DNA of 64,000 nt from CAXXOK01 sp963674895 (GTDB lineage: Bacteria > Bacillota > Clostridia > Christensenellales > Aristaeellaceae), in NCBI GenBank assembly GCA_963674895.2, contig CAXXCY010000003.1, positions 310,001 through 374,000 on the forward strand. Direction: 5' to 3'. Every line of letters starts with the position of its first letter. Positions within the stretch are counted from its first letter, which is position 1. Shown here in pieces: positions 17,206 through 26,104 of the stretch. Below the pieces are notes generated by a model, which did no database searches, was not told the DNA's origin, and worked only from the letters and a program-made list of their open reading frames with translations. Position numbers and translations under genes: made by a program.

Positions 17206-17613
17206 TCAATCAGCATTACCATCCGGGGTACCATCCTTCGCTTCAGCATCCAGGCCGTCCATGAGCGCTTCAACCTTCCGTAAGCCTGGTTCGTCCGTGT
17301 GCACTTCGTGCCGGTCCCGCCATTTTAGAATCTTGCGGTTCTTGAGCCAAAAAATCATGGCGGTGGTGTCACCGGCCAGCGCCTTTTTGAGCAAAGCGTT
17401 CTCGACTGCAAAGTCCACGACTTCTTTGCCCTTTTTTAGGGCGGCGGAAATGACGGAATATTTGTTTCTCCAAACGCGCAATGTGTCACGGGATATCCCC
17501 ATATTATGAGCGATTTGTTCTTCTGTCAGTCCGTCCCGTGCCCAGCCCTGGAGCAGGATCAGGCCGTCGGCATCTAGCCACTTCTCATATTTACCTTTGG
17601 CAATGGTGATCAT
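17206..17613 (-). CDS. terS: Phage terminase small subunit
   Basis: A 135-aa protein with an N-terminal helix-turn-helix (LTEEQIAHNMGISRDTLRVW, about 30-50) that would recognise the packaging site, then a helical oligomerisation part (DFAVENALLKKALAGDTTAM..WLKNRKILKWRDR) typical of this small-terminase type. The acidic C-terminus probably contacts the large subunit. The ribosome binding site is weak. The large subunit gene lies downstream beyond the antisense recombinase. Confidence 0.85.
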   Translation of the reverse strand: MITIAKGKYEKWLDADGLILLQGWARDGLTEEQIAHNMGISRDTLRVWRNKYSVISAALKKGKEVVDFAVENALLKKALAGDTTAMIFWLKNRKILKWRDRHEVHTDEPGLRKVEALMDGLDAEAKDGTPDGNAD

Positions 17614-17748
17614 CCCCTATCGTATCCATCCGTCCCGGTTGGTGTAACGGTTATAGGTTTGCAGTTCCCGGATCATCCTTTCAGCGGAAAAATGAAAGGA
17701 CTCCCATTTGGAAGCCCCAGGGCTATCGTTGCAAAATTCTCGTGATCG

Positions 17749-18159
17749 TTATTCAGTGTTGCCGTTCATGACGAACGTGCCATACGCCTTACAATCGGCT
17801 TCGATGAAACTGACCAGTTCATGGTACCCGCGGTCGAACGCAAGCCGTTGCACTTTTGCTTTGTCAAACATATTGGTCAGCCCGGTGTCACGGATAGCGA
17901 GGATTTGCTCTTTCACCGTTTCGCTCATCACGGGCAGCAGTCGGACGATATCCTCGCTATAGGCAGCGTTCAAGTGGCTGCCGTTGTCCCAAGCGACCAG
18001 CAGAGATCCGATATCATCCACACCGATCACAGTGCCTTTTGTACCAATTGGCGGCGCCTGGGGATCATCCATCCAGACAATCTCTACACGGGCACCTTTG
18101 GGGTATTGATTGCGTACCTGCGCGACCTGCTCGGCTGTCGGGAAATGATTATGGGCCAT
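17749..18159 (-). CDS. DUF4314-DUF5049 phage protein
   Basis: Two small domains are fused. Residues 1-70 carry the DUF4314 pattern (GARVEIVWMDDPQAPPIGTK then GVDDIGSLLVAWDNG) and residues about 80-136 carry the DUF5049 pattern (VKEQILAIRDTGLTNMFD..YHELVSFIE). Both families occur in Firmicute prophages just upstream of terminase genes; their roles are unknown. Start ATG 18159 (MAHNHFPT) has GGAGGA at 7 nt, so the longer upstream frame is not used. The 135-nt gap to terS shows an open but start-poor frame ending MIRELQTYNRYTNR that may be a tiny or decayed gene. Confidence 0.8.
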   Translation of the reverse strand: MAHNHFPTAEQVAQVRNQYPKGARVEIVWMDDPQAPPIGTKGTVIGVDDIGSLLVAWDNGSHLNAAYSEDIVRLLPVMSETVKEQILAIRDTGLTNMFDKAKVQRLAFDRGYHELVSFIEADCKAYGTFVMNGNTE

Positions 18160-18253
18160 TGCTTTATCCTCCGTATACACTGATTGCATAAGGGTCTCCC
18201 TTTGCTGTATGACATATTTACTCAGTCGGAGGGATATATCAAGCATAGGATGA

Positions 18254-19507
18254 CTACTTCGCCGCGACCTCTTTAACGAGCTCGACATAGTGCAGTGTTT
18301 TCCCATCCCGCTCGCAGGTAATGTCGGCACCATCGTTACCTTTCACCTGAGCGTACCTTCGCAAAATCACGCTGGCATATTTCTCATCGAGTTCCAGCAT
18401 ATAACACGTGCGGTCCAGCTGCTCACAGGCAATGAGCGTGCTGCCGGAGCCGCCGAAGGTATCCAGGACAATGGCGTTGGCCTGGCTGCTGTTGCGGATA
18501 GGGTAGGCCAGCAGATCCAGCGGTTTGCTGGTCGGGTGGTCGGTATTCTTCTTGGGTTTATCGAAGTTCCAGATCGTGGTCTGTTTCCGGTCGGAATACC
18601 ATTTATGTTTTGCGGTATCCTTGAACGCGTACAGCACCGGTTCGTGCATCTGCTGGTAATCTCCGCGCCCCAACACGAGTGCGTTCTTCACCCAAACGCA
18701 GGTGGTTGAGTAATGAAACCCTGCATCCACGCAGGCGCGGAAGAAGTTCACCTTCTCAGAGTCCGAGTGGAAACAGTAGAATGCTCCGCCATCGGCAAGG
18801 TTCTCGTAGAACCGTAAAAATGCCGACAATAGGAAGCTGTAGAATTGTTCCGCGCTCTGGCTGTCGTTTTTGATCTTCAGCCCGCTGGAGGATTCGAAGC
18901 TCACGTTATACGGCGGATCGGTCAGGACCAGGTTGGCCTGACGGCCGTCCATGAGCTTCCTTACCGTATCCGCGTCCGTCGCGTCGCCGCAAATGAGCCG
19001 GTGTCGGCCGAGTGTCCACACATCCCCGGGCAACGCGAAGGATGCCTGCTCCAGGGCGGCAGTCAGATCGAAATCATCATCCTGCACTTCACCGCCATCA
19101 GAGGCAAACAGTTTGTCGATTTCATCCAGACCAAAGCCTGTGAGTTCCAGGTCGAAGCCGAGATCCTTGAGCTCGCTAAACTCCAGGGTGAGCAGTTCCT
19201 CATCCCAACCGGCATTCAACGCGAGTTTGTTGTCAGCGAGGATGTACGCCCGCTTTTGTGCGGCAGTCAGGTGTTCCGCGAATACACAGGGAACCTCGGT
19301 AACACCCTCTGCCTTTGCGGCGAGCACCCGGCCATGCCCCGCAATGATGTTCAGGTCCTTGTCGACGATGACGGGGTTCACAAACCCAAACTCCCGCAGA
19401 GAAGCCCGCAGCTGCAGGATCTGCTCCTTGCTGTGGGTGCGTGCATTCCGTGCGTTGGGAATGAGGGAGTTGATGTCTACTTTAGCGAAGCGCTCGGTTG
19501 TCTGCAT
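18254..19507 (-). CDS. ParB-domain / N6-adenine or N4-cytosine DNA methyltransferase fusion
   Basis: A 417-aa fusion. Residues 1-90 are a ParB/sulfiredoxin-type domain (INSLIPNARNARTHS, GHGRVLAAKAEGVTEVPC). Residues about 160-400 are a beta-class amino-methyltransferase with the catalytic DPPY (LVLTDPPYNVSFE) and the AdoMet motif near the end (VLDTFGGSGSTLIACEQ). Such enzymes modify phage DNA to avoid host restriction or affect packaging. Start ATG 19507 is chosen over 19549 because GAGGT lies just upstream. All catalytic motifs are intact. Confidence 0.93.
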   Translation of the reverse strand: MQTTERFAKVDINSLIPNARNARTHSKEQILQLRASLREFGFVNPVIVDKDLNIIAGHGRVLAAKAEGVTEVPCVFAEHLTAAQKRAYILADNKLALNAGWDEELLTLEFSELKDLGFDLELTGFGLDEIDKLFASDGGEVQDDDFDLTAALEQASFALPGDVWTLGRHRLICGDATDADTVRKLMDGRQANLVLTDPPYNVSFESSSGLKIKNDSQSAEQFYSFLLSAFLRFYENLADGGAFYCFHSDSEKVNFFRACVDAGFHYSTTCVWVKNALVLGRGDYQQMHEPVLYAFKDTAKHKWYSDRKQTTIWNFDKPKKNTDHPTSKPLDLLAYPIRNSSQANAIVLDTFGGSGSTLIACEQLDRTCYMLELDEKYASVILRRYAQVKGNDGADITCERDGKTLHYVELVKEVAAK

Positions 19508-19534
19508 GATCTGAACCTCGTTTTTAAAATGTAC

Positions 19535-19574
19535 CCTGTTTATGTACAAGATAGTGAGTAAGATAATAAACAGG
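19535..19574. repeat. Inverted repeat upstream of the methyltransferase gene
   Basis: CCTGTTTAT (19535-19543) and ATAAACAGG (19566-19574) are perfect 9-bp inverted copies 22 bp apart, lying just before the methyltransferase start. It could be an operator or leader hairpin; no protein can be assigned. Confidence 0.4.
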
Positions 19575-19585
19575 ATATAGAAAGA

Positions 19586-19611
19586 GCGCCTGTGGATCTC
19601 TCCACGGACGC
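19586..19611 (-). terminator. Hairpin after the ArpU/RinA-like regulator gene
   Basis: Read on the minus strand, GCGTCCGTGGA pairs with TCCACAGGCGC around GAGA with one mismatch and one wobble, followed by TCTTTCT. It separates the regulator gene from the methyltransferase and late genes. Confidence 0.55.
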
Positions 19612-19672
19612 CCCGGTGTCTATTCTGCTGACCTTACCATAACACACCGATGGGGGTGAAAAACAGTGAAAT

Positions 19673-20089
19673 TCAGTGCAAATTTTCGGGGATCGTTACT
19701 TTTTTCAGCGCTTCCCCGTGCATCAGGTGGATATTGCGCACGCTGCAACCGCTCTCTGCTGCGATCTGCTCCCAGGTCATTTGGCACAGGTAACGCTTTT
19801 CCAGCAGGCTCTGGTATTCAACGATTTCGACGGATCGAATGCATTCCGTAATGGCTCGCTTCAGATCCACCAGCCGGTCGATTTCCATATCGATTTCGTT
19901 TTCCATCGCGACGATCTTGAGAATGATATCCTCCATGCGGCGAATATTCCGAACTCCGCTGCGGGGCGCATCACTCAACGTAGAGGATGCTTTCGTCGCA
20001 AGACTGTGCAGGGATTCCACCTGATGCAGCTTGCTGTTGATGCGCATATCCAGCCAGTGTGCCTGGGAAAGGTATTCTTTCGGGTTCAT
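19673..20089 (-). CDS. DUF1492/ArpU-RinA-type late transcription regulator
   Basis: A 138-aa sigma-like helical protein. The C-terminal part has a sigma region-4-like helix-turn-helix (LLEKRYLCQMTWEQIAAESG, then CSVRNIHLMHGEAL), with a long helical N-terminus, as in DUF1492/RinA/ArpU proteins that switch on late genes in Firmicute phages. Position just upstream of the packaging genes and before a terminator fits that job. It overlaps the upstream gene by 4 nt and has GGAGGG before ATG 20089. Confidence 0.8.
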   Translation of the reverse strand: MNPKEYLSQAHWLDMRINSKLHQVESLHSLATKASSTLSDAPRSGVRNIRRMEDIILKIVAMENEIDMEIDRLVDLKRAITECIRSVEIVEYQSLLEKRYLCQMTWEQIAAESGCSVRNIHLMHGEALKKVTIPENLH

Positions 20090-20325
20090 AGGGTTCCCTC
20101 CAGTTCTTTTTTCAGATCACTCAGGAGTCTTTTACCATCCAGGCTGCACAGCACTTCGAACCATTCAGAACAGAAGAACTGTTCGATGCTGCGGATCTCC
20201 CGCAGGGTTTCAGCCTGATGGGGGCGCAACCGATTCCTGCCATGTGCATTTCGATAATCCTCCACAGCGCGCAGGATGATGGCATTCGCCAGCTCTTGCC
20301 AGTTGTGCAGGGTCGATTCACTCAT
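20086..20325 (-). CDS. Small 79-aa phage protein, unrecognised
   Basis: Helical and charged (NWQELANAIILRAVEDYRNA, IEQFFCSEWFEVLCSLDGKR). It overlaps genes on both sides by 4 nt, so it is translated in the same operon as the helicase and late regulator. Proteins of this size and style are common between these two genes in clostridial prophages; the role is unknown. Confidence 0.7.
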   Translation of the reverse strand: MSESTLHNWQELANAIILRAVEDYRNAHGRNRLRPHQAETLREIRSIEQFFCSEWFEVLCSLDGKRLLSDLKKELEGTL

Positions 20326-21674
20326 CCCATCACCTCCAGCTGTGCCTTTACCGCGTCGATCAGGGCCGCCTGGGTTTTGTCCTTGCGCTGCAGGGCTTGC
20401 ATGATCTGCTCGTCGATGGTGCCCCGGGTGATGATGTGGTGAATGACGACGGTATTCTTCTGCCCCTGTCGCCAGAGCCGGGCATTGGTTTGCTGGTAGA
20501 GCTCCAGTGACCAGGTGAGCCCGAACCAGATCAGCGTCGAACCGCCCGCCTGCAAATTGAGCCCATGCCCGGCGGAGGCGGGATGGATGACGGCGACGGG
20601 TGTCCTTCCATCATTCCAATCAGAGATATCCTGGCCGGTTTGGATTTCCCTTACGACAAACCGTTTCCGGATCTTATCCAGGTCATGCCGGAACCAATAG
20701 GCGATGAGTACGGGATTGCCGTTCGCTGCTTCCAACAGGTCCTCCAGAGCATCCAGTTTACGGTCGTGGAAAGCAACCGCCTGATGATCTTCTCCGTACA
20801 CGGCCCCGTTGGCCATCTGGCAGAGTTTACCGGACAGCGCTGCGGCGTTGACGGCGTCGATCTCCCTGTCCCGCAGCTGTATGATCAGATCCTGCTTCAT
20901 CCTCGTATAAGCCTCCTGCTCTGTGGGGGAAAGCTCTACATTCAGTTCGTTCATGACGCATTCCGGCATGTGCAGGTAGTCGGTGCTTTTCATGGAAATC
21001 GTGATGTCGGCGATCCGCCGGTAAATCTCGTCCTCCGCACCTGGCTTAAGTTTGTACGTGAAGATCTGTTGACCGTTGCGTTTGTCAGGCAGGAAGAATT
21101 CATCCCGGTAATGGGTAATGAACCTACCCAGGCGCTTGCCCAGGTCCAGCAACCGGAACTCCGCCCAAAGATCCATTAAGCCATTGGCGGAGGGTGTGCC
21201 GGTCAGCCCTACAATGCGCTTGACCATAGGCCGGACCTTCATCAGGCTGCGGAAACGTTTTGCCTGATAGGATTTGAAGGACGACAGCTCATCGACGATG
21301 ATCATGTCGTAGTCAAATGGCAACCCACTCTGTTCAACCAGCCACTGTACGTTCTCCCGGTTGATGATGTGCAGGCTGACGTGCTTTTGCAGCGCCGATT
21401 TCCGTTCTGCTTCAGTCCCGACTGCCACGCTGTACGTCAGTCCCCGCAGGTGGTCCCATTTTCGGATTTCTGATGGCCACGTCTCAGAAGCGACTCGCAA
21501 GGGGGCGATGATCAACGTTTTGCCGATCTCGAAGCTGTCCAGGCAGAGGTCAAACAGCGCTGTCAGTGTGATGACGCTTTTTCCCAATCCCATGGATAAC
21601 AGGATGGCAGCGACGGGGTGCGCCAAGATGAAGTCGGTTGCATAGGTCTGGTACTCATGGGGCTTGTATTGCAT
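20322..21674 (-). CDS. SNF2/DEAD-type phage helicase
   Basis: A 450-aa superfamily 2 ATPase. Walker A is in AAILLSMGLGKSVITL (about residue 25-35), the DExx box is DYDMIIVDELSS, motif III is VGLTGTPSANGL, and motifs V/VI appear as HPASAGHGLNLQAGG and NARLWRQGQKNTV. It lacks extra DNA-binding domains, as usual for phage SNF2 helicases used in replication or recombination. The start is ATG 21674, 8 nt after GGAGG, overlapping the VRR-NUC gene by 20 nt. Confidence 0.9.
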   Translation of the reverse strand: MQYKPHEYQTYATDFILAHPVAAILLSMGLGKSVITLTALFDLCLDSFEIGKTLIIAPLRVASETWPSEIRKWDHLRGLTYSVAVGTEAERKSALQKHVSLHIINRENVQWLVEQSGLPFDYDMIIVDELSSFKSYQAKRFRSLMKVRPMVKRIVGLTGTPSANGLMDLWAEFRLLDLGKRLGRFITHYRDEFFLPDKRNGQQIFTYKLKPGAEDEIYRRIADITISMKSTDYLHMPECVMNELNVELSPTEQEAYTRMKQDLIIQLRDREIDAVNAAALSGKLCQMANGAVYGEDHQAVAFHDRKLDALEDLLEAANGNPVLIAYWFRHDLDKIRKRFVVREIQTGQDISDWNDGRTPVAVIHPASAGHGLNLQAGGSTLIWFGLTWSLELYQQTNARLWRQGQKNTVVIHHIITRGTIDEQIMQALQRKDKTQAALIDAVKAQLEVMG

Positions 21675-21936
21675 CCAGCACACCTCCGATCTGATCCGGG
21701 TTGTCGATCACGTATACCCGAAACCCTAATGATTCCAATTGCCGTTTCCTTTTTACCTGCAGCGGCCGGAGTCGCATCCCTGGCACTTTCACCTCAGCAA
21801 AGGCCATATGCCCGCCGGGGAGGAGGATGAGGCGGTCTGGCACCCCATCCAACCCCGGGCTGACGAACTTGGGCGCTATGCCTCCCACGCCCCTTACCGC
21901 TATTTTCAGTTTCTGCTCGATTGTTTTCTCACGCAT
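21655..21936 (-). CDS. VRR-NUC domain nuclease
   Basis: A 93-aa stand-alone nuclease of the PD-(D/E)XK superfamily. Motifs are GGIAPKFVSPGLDGVPDRLI (with the active-site Asp) and MAFAEVKVPG (ExK), then LRPLQVKRKRQLESLGF. These small enzymes sit next to SNF2 helicases in phages and probably cut branched or Holliday-type DNA. Start ATG 21936 overlaps the upstream gene by 8 nt. Confidence 0.9.
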   Translation of the reverse strand: MREKTIEQKLKIAVRGVGGIAPKFVSPGLDGVPDRLILLPGGHMAFAEVKVPGMRLRPLQVKRKRQLESLGFRVYVIDNPDQIGGVLDAIQAP

Positions 21937-22429
21937 TAGCAGCCTCGTATTTCTCGTAATCTTTCCAGCAGCGCTTGAAAACCGCGATGCATTCCTTGCA
22001 CGCTCTGTGGAAACGGAGATACGCCAGGATGTCTTCCCGAGAATGCAAGTCTGCTGCATCCCCTTCATGGTGCATGTCGTATGCTAGGTCGCCGCGGGCA
22101 GTATCTTTCCCCAGGTAATGGTGGATCATCCATTCATAAAAAGTCATGCCGGGTTCCTCCTGATTTTGATTTTCCGGGATGATGGTGCCAGATTGCTTAT
22201 CGTTCTTGCGGCACTCCGCCTTAAAAGCTGTATATCCTTTCCAGGCTTCCTCGAATGCATCCAGGTGTTCACTGGTTTTACAGAGAATCTGGACGTAAGC
22301 ACGGCTCCGTTTATAGCCTTGCCCGCGGGTGATGATGTGGCTGTGCTTGTGCAATTCCTCTGCGAGCTCGCCTAAGGGGGTGTTTTGGTTCCGGTGGGTT
22401 CTCATCAGCCAAGTGTAAAATGCCATCAT
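21929..22429 (-). CDS. Tandem YozE/SAM-like protein
   Basis: A 166-aa protein with two copies of the YozE SAM-like fold: MAFYTWLMRTHRNQNTPLGE near residue 1 and MTFYEWMIHHYLGKDTARGD near residue 95, each followed by a short acidic helix. The function of YozE proteins is unknown. Start ATG 22429 follows AAGGAG. A linker of about 20 residues (RKNDKQSGTIIPENQNQEEP) separates the copies. Confidence 0.75.
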   Translation of the reverse strand: MMAFYTWLMRTHRNQNTPLGELAEELHKHSHIITRGQGYKRSRAYVQILCKTSEHLDAFEEAWKGYTAFKAECRKNDKQSGTIIPENQNQEEPGMTFYEWMIHHYLGKDTARGDLAYDMHHEGDAADLHSREDILAYLRFHRACKECIAVFKRCWKDYEKYEAANA

Positions 22430-22587
22430 GTGGGTTATCTCCTTTTCATCAGGTCGTGGGGAAGTGACGGTCATGACACTCAAAACGTCGTGCTTATACT
22501 ATTAGGGTATTTTTTACTTATAAATTTTTTTCCTACGCGTAAGCATATGTTGAAGACTACCACGACCGTCATTCTTCCTATTAAATG

Positions 22588-24882
22588 TCATTTGAGAAAG
22601 TCATCGTCAGATTGGGCGTTATTGAGTTGGATGCCGTAGATGAACGCCCCAACGTTGGTCTTGTGACGCTTAAACCCCTCGCCTTCCAGCGCTGCATAGA
22701 AGTCTGTTGTCGACCGGATATACTCACCGGTTTCCAGGCAGAACATCCGGTAGGCTGTGTACAGCTCACCTGATTTCGCTTCCAGGCCGGCGCTAATGGT
22801 ACAGCGTTCAGCGAAGAAATGACCAAGCCAATCGTTATCTTCGTGGTAATCATGGATGGCTTTCTGGACACAGGTCGGGAGGTCGATCTTGAACTTCCGC
22901 CGAATAACCTCCTGTGCGCCTTCCAAGATCCATGCCAGGATGGCAGGAGCGGCGTTTTCGTACAGGTAGTCAGCGTAATTCTTGATGTCGCTCTGGCCTT
23001 CGATTTTCGCGCTGAAGGGGATCACAATGAGCCTCCGCCAGATCCCGGTGTCGGTTGCCCCAACCTTGGGGAGATGATTGGTGTACAGCACGAGCGTATG
23101 GCTGGGGACGTAGCTGAACGGCGCTTTGAACTTTTTCTCGGCGTAGATGTCGTCCGTTGAGCACAGCTGCTTCACGGTGGACGTGTTGAAGCGCGTGCCT
23201 TCCTCCAGTTCGGCGGCGATCAGCAGGCGTTTGCCCTTGGCTTCGGCCAGCTCGGGTTTGATGTTCCGCCGGCAGCCGATGGTGAGCGTATCCGCAGAGA
23301 TGTTGCCGCTGTAGCTGCCCAGGACGCGGGACAGCGCGTTCCAGAAGGTGGACTTGCCATTGCGGCCATCCCCGTAAGCGATGATCAGCGCTTCAATGAA
23401 CACCTGTCCAACGGCGACCAAACCGGCGACCAGCTGGACGTAGCGGATCAGCTCCGCGTCACCGCTGAAGAAGGTGTTCAGGGCGTCGAGCCACAGCCGC
23501 TTGCCTTTCTCTCCGGGATCAACCGTCGTCACCTTGGTCATGAAATGGTCCGCCTGATGGGAGACTGCTCCTTCCAGCCCCTTGGTCAGGTCATAGGTGC
23601 CGTTGGGCGTGTTCAACAGAAATGGATCCTTATCCAGGTCCTGGGGTTGGATGAGCACCATGGAAGGCACCTCGTTCAGGACTGCCTGGATATTCCGGGA
23701 ACCACGGTACTTCATGGCAAGTGATACATAGGCCACGGCAGCCTCGTACACCGCATAGGCTGCAGCTTGTGTTTCGTTGAATTTTGCGATTGCTTTTTTC
23801 TTGCTGGGTGTTGTTTTGAGGATCTCTGCCACGCCGTTATTCTCCAAAACCTTCCAAGCCCTTGCGGCAGCCCTTCTCGATTCCGCCAGCTGTATGTCCG
23901 TCAGATCGTGCAGGATGGCATGCGCCATGGGCATGGACTCCTCCCAGATGACGCCGGAGTAGTGCAGATACTCGGTCGCATCTGAGTACCGGAGCCTGTC
24001 TGCAAACACCCGTGCCAGCATGCGTGCTTCTCCAACATCGGTGTCATCATCCGGCTTGTACAGATACCCACTGTTATACGCTTCCGGAGAGACATAGCCA
24101 TCCTGCACAGAGATGCGTTTGTAGAACCCCTGAGCACTGTGCCAGATGGTATGGAGTTCGGAATCCTCCAGCAGCGGATCGCACTGTGCTGCCCGTTGAA
24201 GGAACGCTTCATAGGCCTCCTCGGTATCCCCATAACGCTTGAGTACGCGCCCGGCAAAGTGAGACATCGTTGCGTTGCGGCTGCCCTCGGGGATGACGCC
24301 ATGGAACGAGTTCTCGTCATCCCAATCCTCCGCCAGACCCGTTTCCTCGGGGTAATACATGTCCAGGCACTCGTTCAGCGAAATCGTGCCGGGATAGAAC
24401 TCCACCTTCGGATTTTGCGTGCCAAAGAAGAACCGTGCGGCATCCAGCGCCTTACGATCGAAGAACGGGAATACGTTTTGTACGCGCTTTTTCAGCGCAC
24501 TGTACGCTGTGTGATCCGTCATTTCATCGATCAGGAAGAACACATGGAACCGCGGGCGGGCGGCTTTTCCGTGCTTCGGCTTCCCATGGTTTCGGCTGTA
24601 GTGGATGGCGAGCGTGACATCCTGGAATTTCTCCCTGACGTCCTCGGGGGTGACCCAGTCTTCGGGCGCATCCGAATGATCGTTATCGCAATCCTGTCCC
24701 AGACAGTTCGCGCTTATGAAGTTGTCCTTGGATCGATAATCGTTTTCATATTGCACGCAAACGTAATCATGCTGGACGGCATGCCGCAGCGCTTCGACGT
24801 CCGTGATGGTGTGTTCATGCGGGTAGATGCAGTTGCTCTCTACGTCCCTGCAGTCGGCAGAGTAAAGCTTGATAGCGTTCAA
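22588..24882 (-). CDS. Phage/plasmid primase-helicase (P4/D5 type)
   Basis: A 764-aa replication protein. The N-terminal part (about 30-200) is an archaeo-eukaryotic-type primase domain, with CLGQDCDND and HVFFLIDEMTD acidic/His sites. The C-terminal half is a superfamily 3 helicase with Walker A AYGDGRNGKSTFWNAL (near residue 500), Walker B-like ELEEGTRF, and VLYTNHLPKV with the D5/P4 C-terminal domain. It starts replication of the phage genome. The start is TTG 24882, overlapping the upstream stop by 4 nt. Confidence 0.92.
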   Translation of the reverse strand: MNAIKLYSADCRDVESNCIYPHEHTITDVEALRHAVQHDYVCVQYENDYRSKDNFISANCLGQDCDNDHSDAPEDWVTPEDVREKFQDVTLAIHYSRNHGKPKHGKAARPRFHVFFLIDEMTDHTAYSALKKRVQNVFPFFDRKALDAARFFFGTQNPKVEFYPGTISLNECLDMYYPEETGLAEDWDDENSFHGVIPEGSRNATMSHFAGRVLKRYGDTEEAYEAFLQRAAQCDPLLEDSELHTIWHSAQGFYKRISVQDGYVSPEAYNSGYLYKPDDDTDVGEARMLARVFADRLRYSDATEYLHYSGVIWEESMPMAHAILHDLTDIQLAESRRAAARAWKVLENNGVAEILKTTPSKKKAIAKFNETQAAAYAVYEAAVAYVSLAMKYRGSRNIQAVLNEVPSMVLIQPQDLDKDPFLLNTPNGTYDLTKGLEGAVSHQADHFMTKVTTVDPGEKGKRLWLDALNTFFSGDAELIRYVQLVAGLVAVGQVFIEALIIAYGDGRNGKSTFWNALSRVLGSYSGNISADTLTIGCRRNIKPELAEAKGKRLLIAAELEEGTRFNTSTVKQLCSTDDIYAEKKFKAPFSYVPSHTLVLYTNHLPKVGATDTGIWRRLIVIPFSAKIEGQSDIKNYADYLYENAAPAILAWILEGAQEVIRRKFKIDLPTCVQKAIHDYHEDNDWLGHFFAERCTISAGLEAKSGELYTAYRMFCLETGEYIRSTTDFYAALEGEGFKRHKTNVGAFIYGIQLNNAQSDDDFLK

Positions 24883-25331
24883 TGGGTCAATACCTCCATT
24901 TCTTCTGTAAAATACCGAATGGGAATCAGGCGGCGTTCCGCCTTTTCAATCTCCAGTGCCATGCCTACAGTCACATGCTCCCCGAACACCCAGAGCTCTG
25001 CGCATTTGGTCAAGAGCACACAGCCCATGAACAAGCCGAGCTTGCGCTCCTGCGGATCATCGTCATCCAGAAACTGGGGGAACAGCAGGTGTGGTGCTAC
25101 CGGGATGCATTTCTGCTTGACGGCGAACCGGCAATATTTACGAGCCCTGCGCTTGTTCTTCTGAATTTCACCCGCATACGGTGAGCAGATGAACACCACC
25201 GGCCGGAAGCCGGGGATGCTCTGCGCCAGGGAGAGGAGATGCGCATTTCGCGCATCCCGCTCTATGGCTGTCAGGGCATCGTGGGTCGTTGGATCGCGAT
25301 AACCCTCATGATTGCACTTACTGATGATCAT
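24879..25331 (-). CDS. DUF4406/DUF7768-like nucleoside-binding-fold protein
   Basis: A 150-aa protein. VVFICSPYAGEIQKNKRRAR, APHLLFPQFLDDDDPQER and ELWVFGEHVTVGMALEIEKA form the DUF4406-type pattern, a Rossmann-like fold related to nucleoside 2-deoxyribosyltransferases; a substrate is not known. ATG 25331 follows AAAGGAG, and both ends overlap neighbours by 4 nt. Confidence 0.8.
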   Translation of the reverse strand: MIISKCNHEGYRDPTTHDALTAIERDARNAHLLSLAQSIPGFRPVVFICSPYAGEIQKNKRRARKYCRFAVKQKCIPVAPHLLFPQFLDDDDPQERKLGLFMGCVLLTKCAELWVFGEHVTVGMALEIEKAERRLIPIRYFTEEMEVLTH

Positions 25332-26104
25332 GCTGTCATACTCCTTTCGATCATGGGAAGTATGCCGTGAAGCTTGAGCAAGTTGTAAAGGAACAGCCTG
25401 CCTTTTTGCGTCCAATACGTGCTGGTTTTGCTGCTTTCTGCATCAATGGCATGGGTGCGGGACTGGGTATAACCCTGCACCGCGTACCGCTGATAAGGCA
25501 GCCAGGCATCACCCTGACGGTACTGGACCCCGAGTTCGTGCAGGAGTTTGTTCATGCGGATGGCACTCATCCCATAATCCTTAGCGATCAGGGTGACGGA
25601 CAAGGTCGACTTGTTTTGCAGGATCAGGTCATGATAGCGGGCCTTAGGCTGCATTTCCGAAAGTTGCTGCGAATGTATTATGTTTTGTGCTTCCAGGGTT
25701 GCATTCCGGCGCCTGACCTCAGCAACCTTGCGGTGTGCCACTTCCAGTGCCTTTTCGAGCAGCTCCTCTTCGCTCAGAACGTCCTCCCCGACCAGATAAC
25801 CGCCTGTCTGGCGGATGGAGGGCAGCACCTCTTCAAAGACCCAGCATTCGAACCGGACCGCATTGGGCAGATTGCTGCGGGCGATCAGGCGGTAAACGTC
25901 GCCCTCGGTGATGAAGGACATCGTCTGTACGCCGCCGTTGGTAAGGGTGTCCCGTTTCGTTACACCCTTGCAGTGATCAATAAGTGCCTTTCTCGGGTTG
26001 TTGTAACCCAGAGCAACGGCTACATCGCTGCCACAGAACAGAACTGTCGTTCCCTCAGCGATTGTGCGGATTTCACCGAACTGCGGGTCTTCGAAAATTT
26101 TCAT
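25328..26104 (-). CDS. Phage antirepressor (BRO-N / KilA-C)
   Basis: A 258-aa regulator. Residues 1-105 form a BRO-N/Bro-type DNA-binding domain (DVAVALGYNNPRKALIDHCK, FECWVFEEVLPSIRQTGGY). Residues about 105-155 are coiled coil, and the C-terminal KilA-C domain has YGMSAIRMNKLLHELGVQYR and RTHAIDAESSKTSTYWTQKG. Such proteins counter the lysogenic repressor at induction. The start is ATG 26104 (MKIFEDP). Confidence 0.9.
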   Translation of the reverse strand: MKIFEDPQFGEIRTIAEGTTVLFCGSDVAVALGYNNPRKALIDHCKGVTKRDTLTNGGVQTMSFITEGDVYRLIARSNLPNAVRFECWVFEEVLPSIRQTGGYLVGEDVLSEEELLEKALEVAHRKVAEVRRRNATLEAQNIIHSQQLSEMQPKARYHDLILQNKSTLSVTLIAKDYGMSAIRMNKLLHELGVQYRQGDAWLPYQRYAVQGYTQSRTHAIDAESSKTSTYWTQKGRLFLYNLLKLHGILPMIERSMTA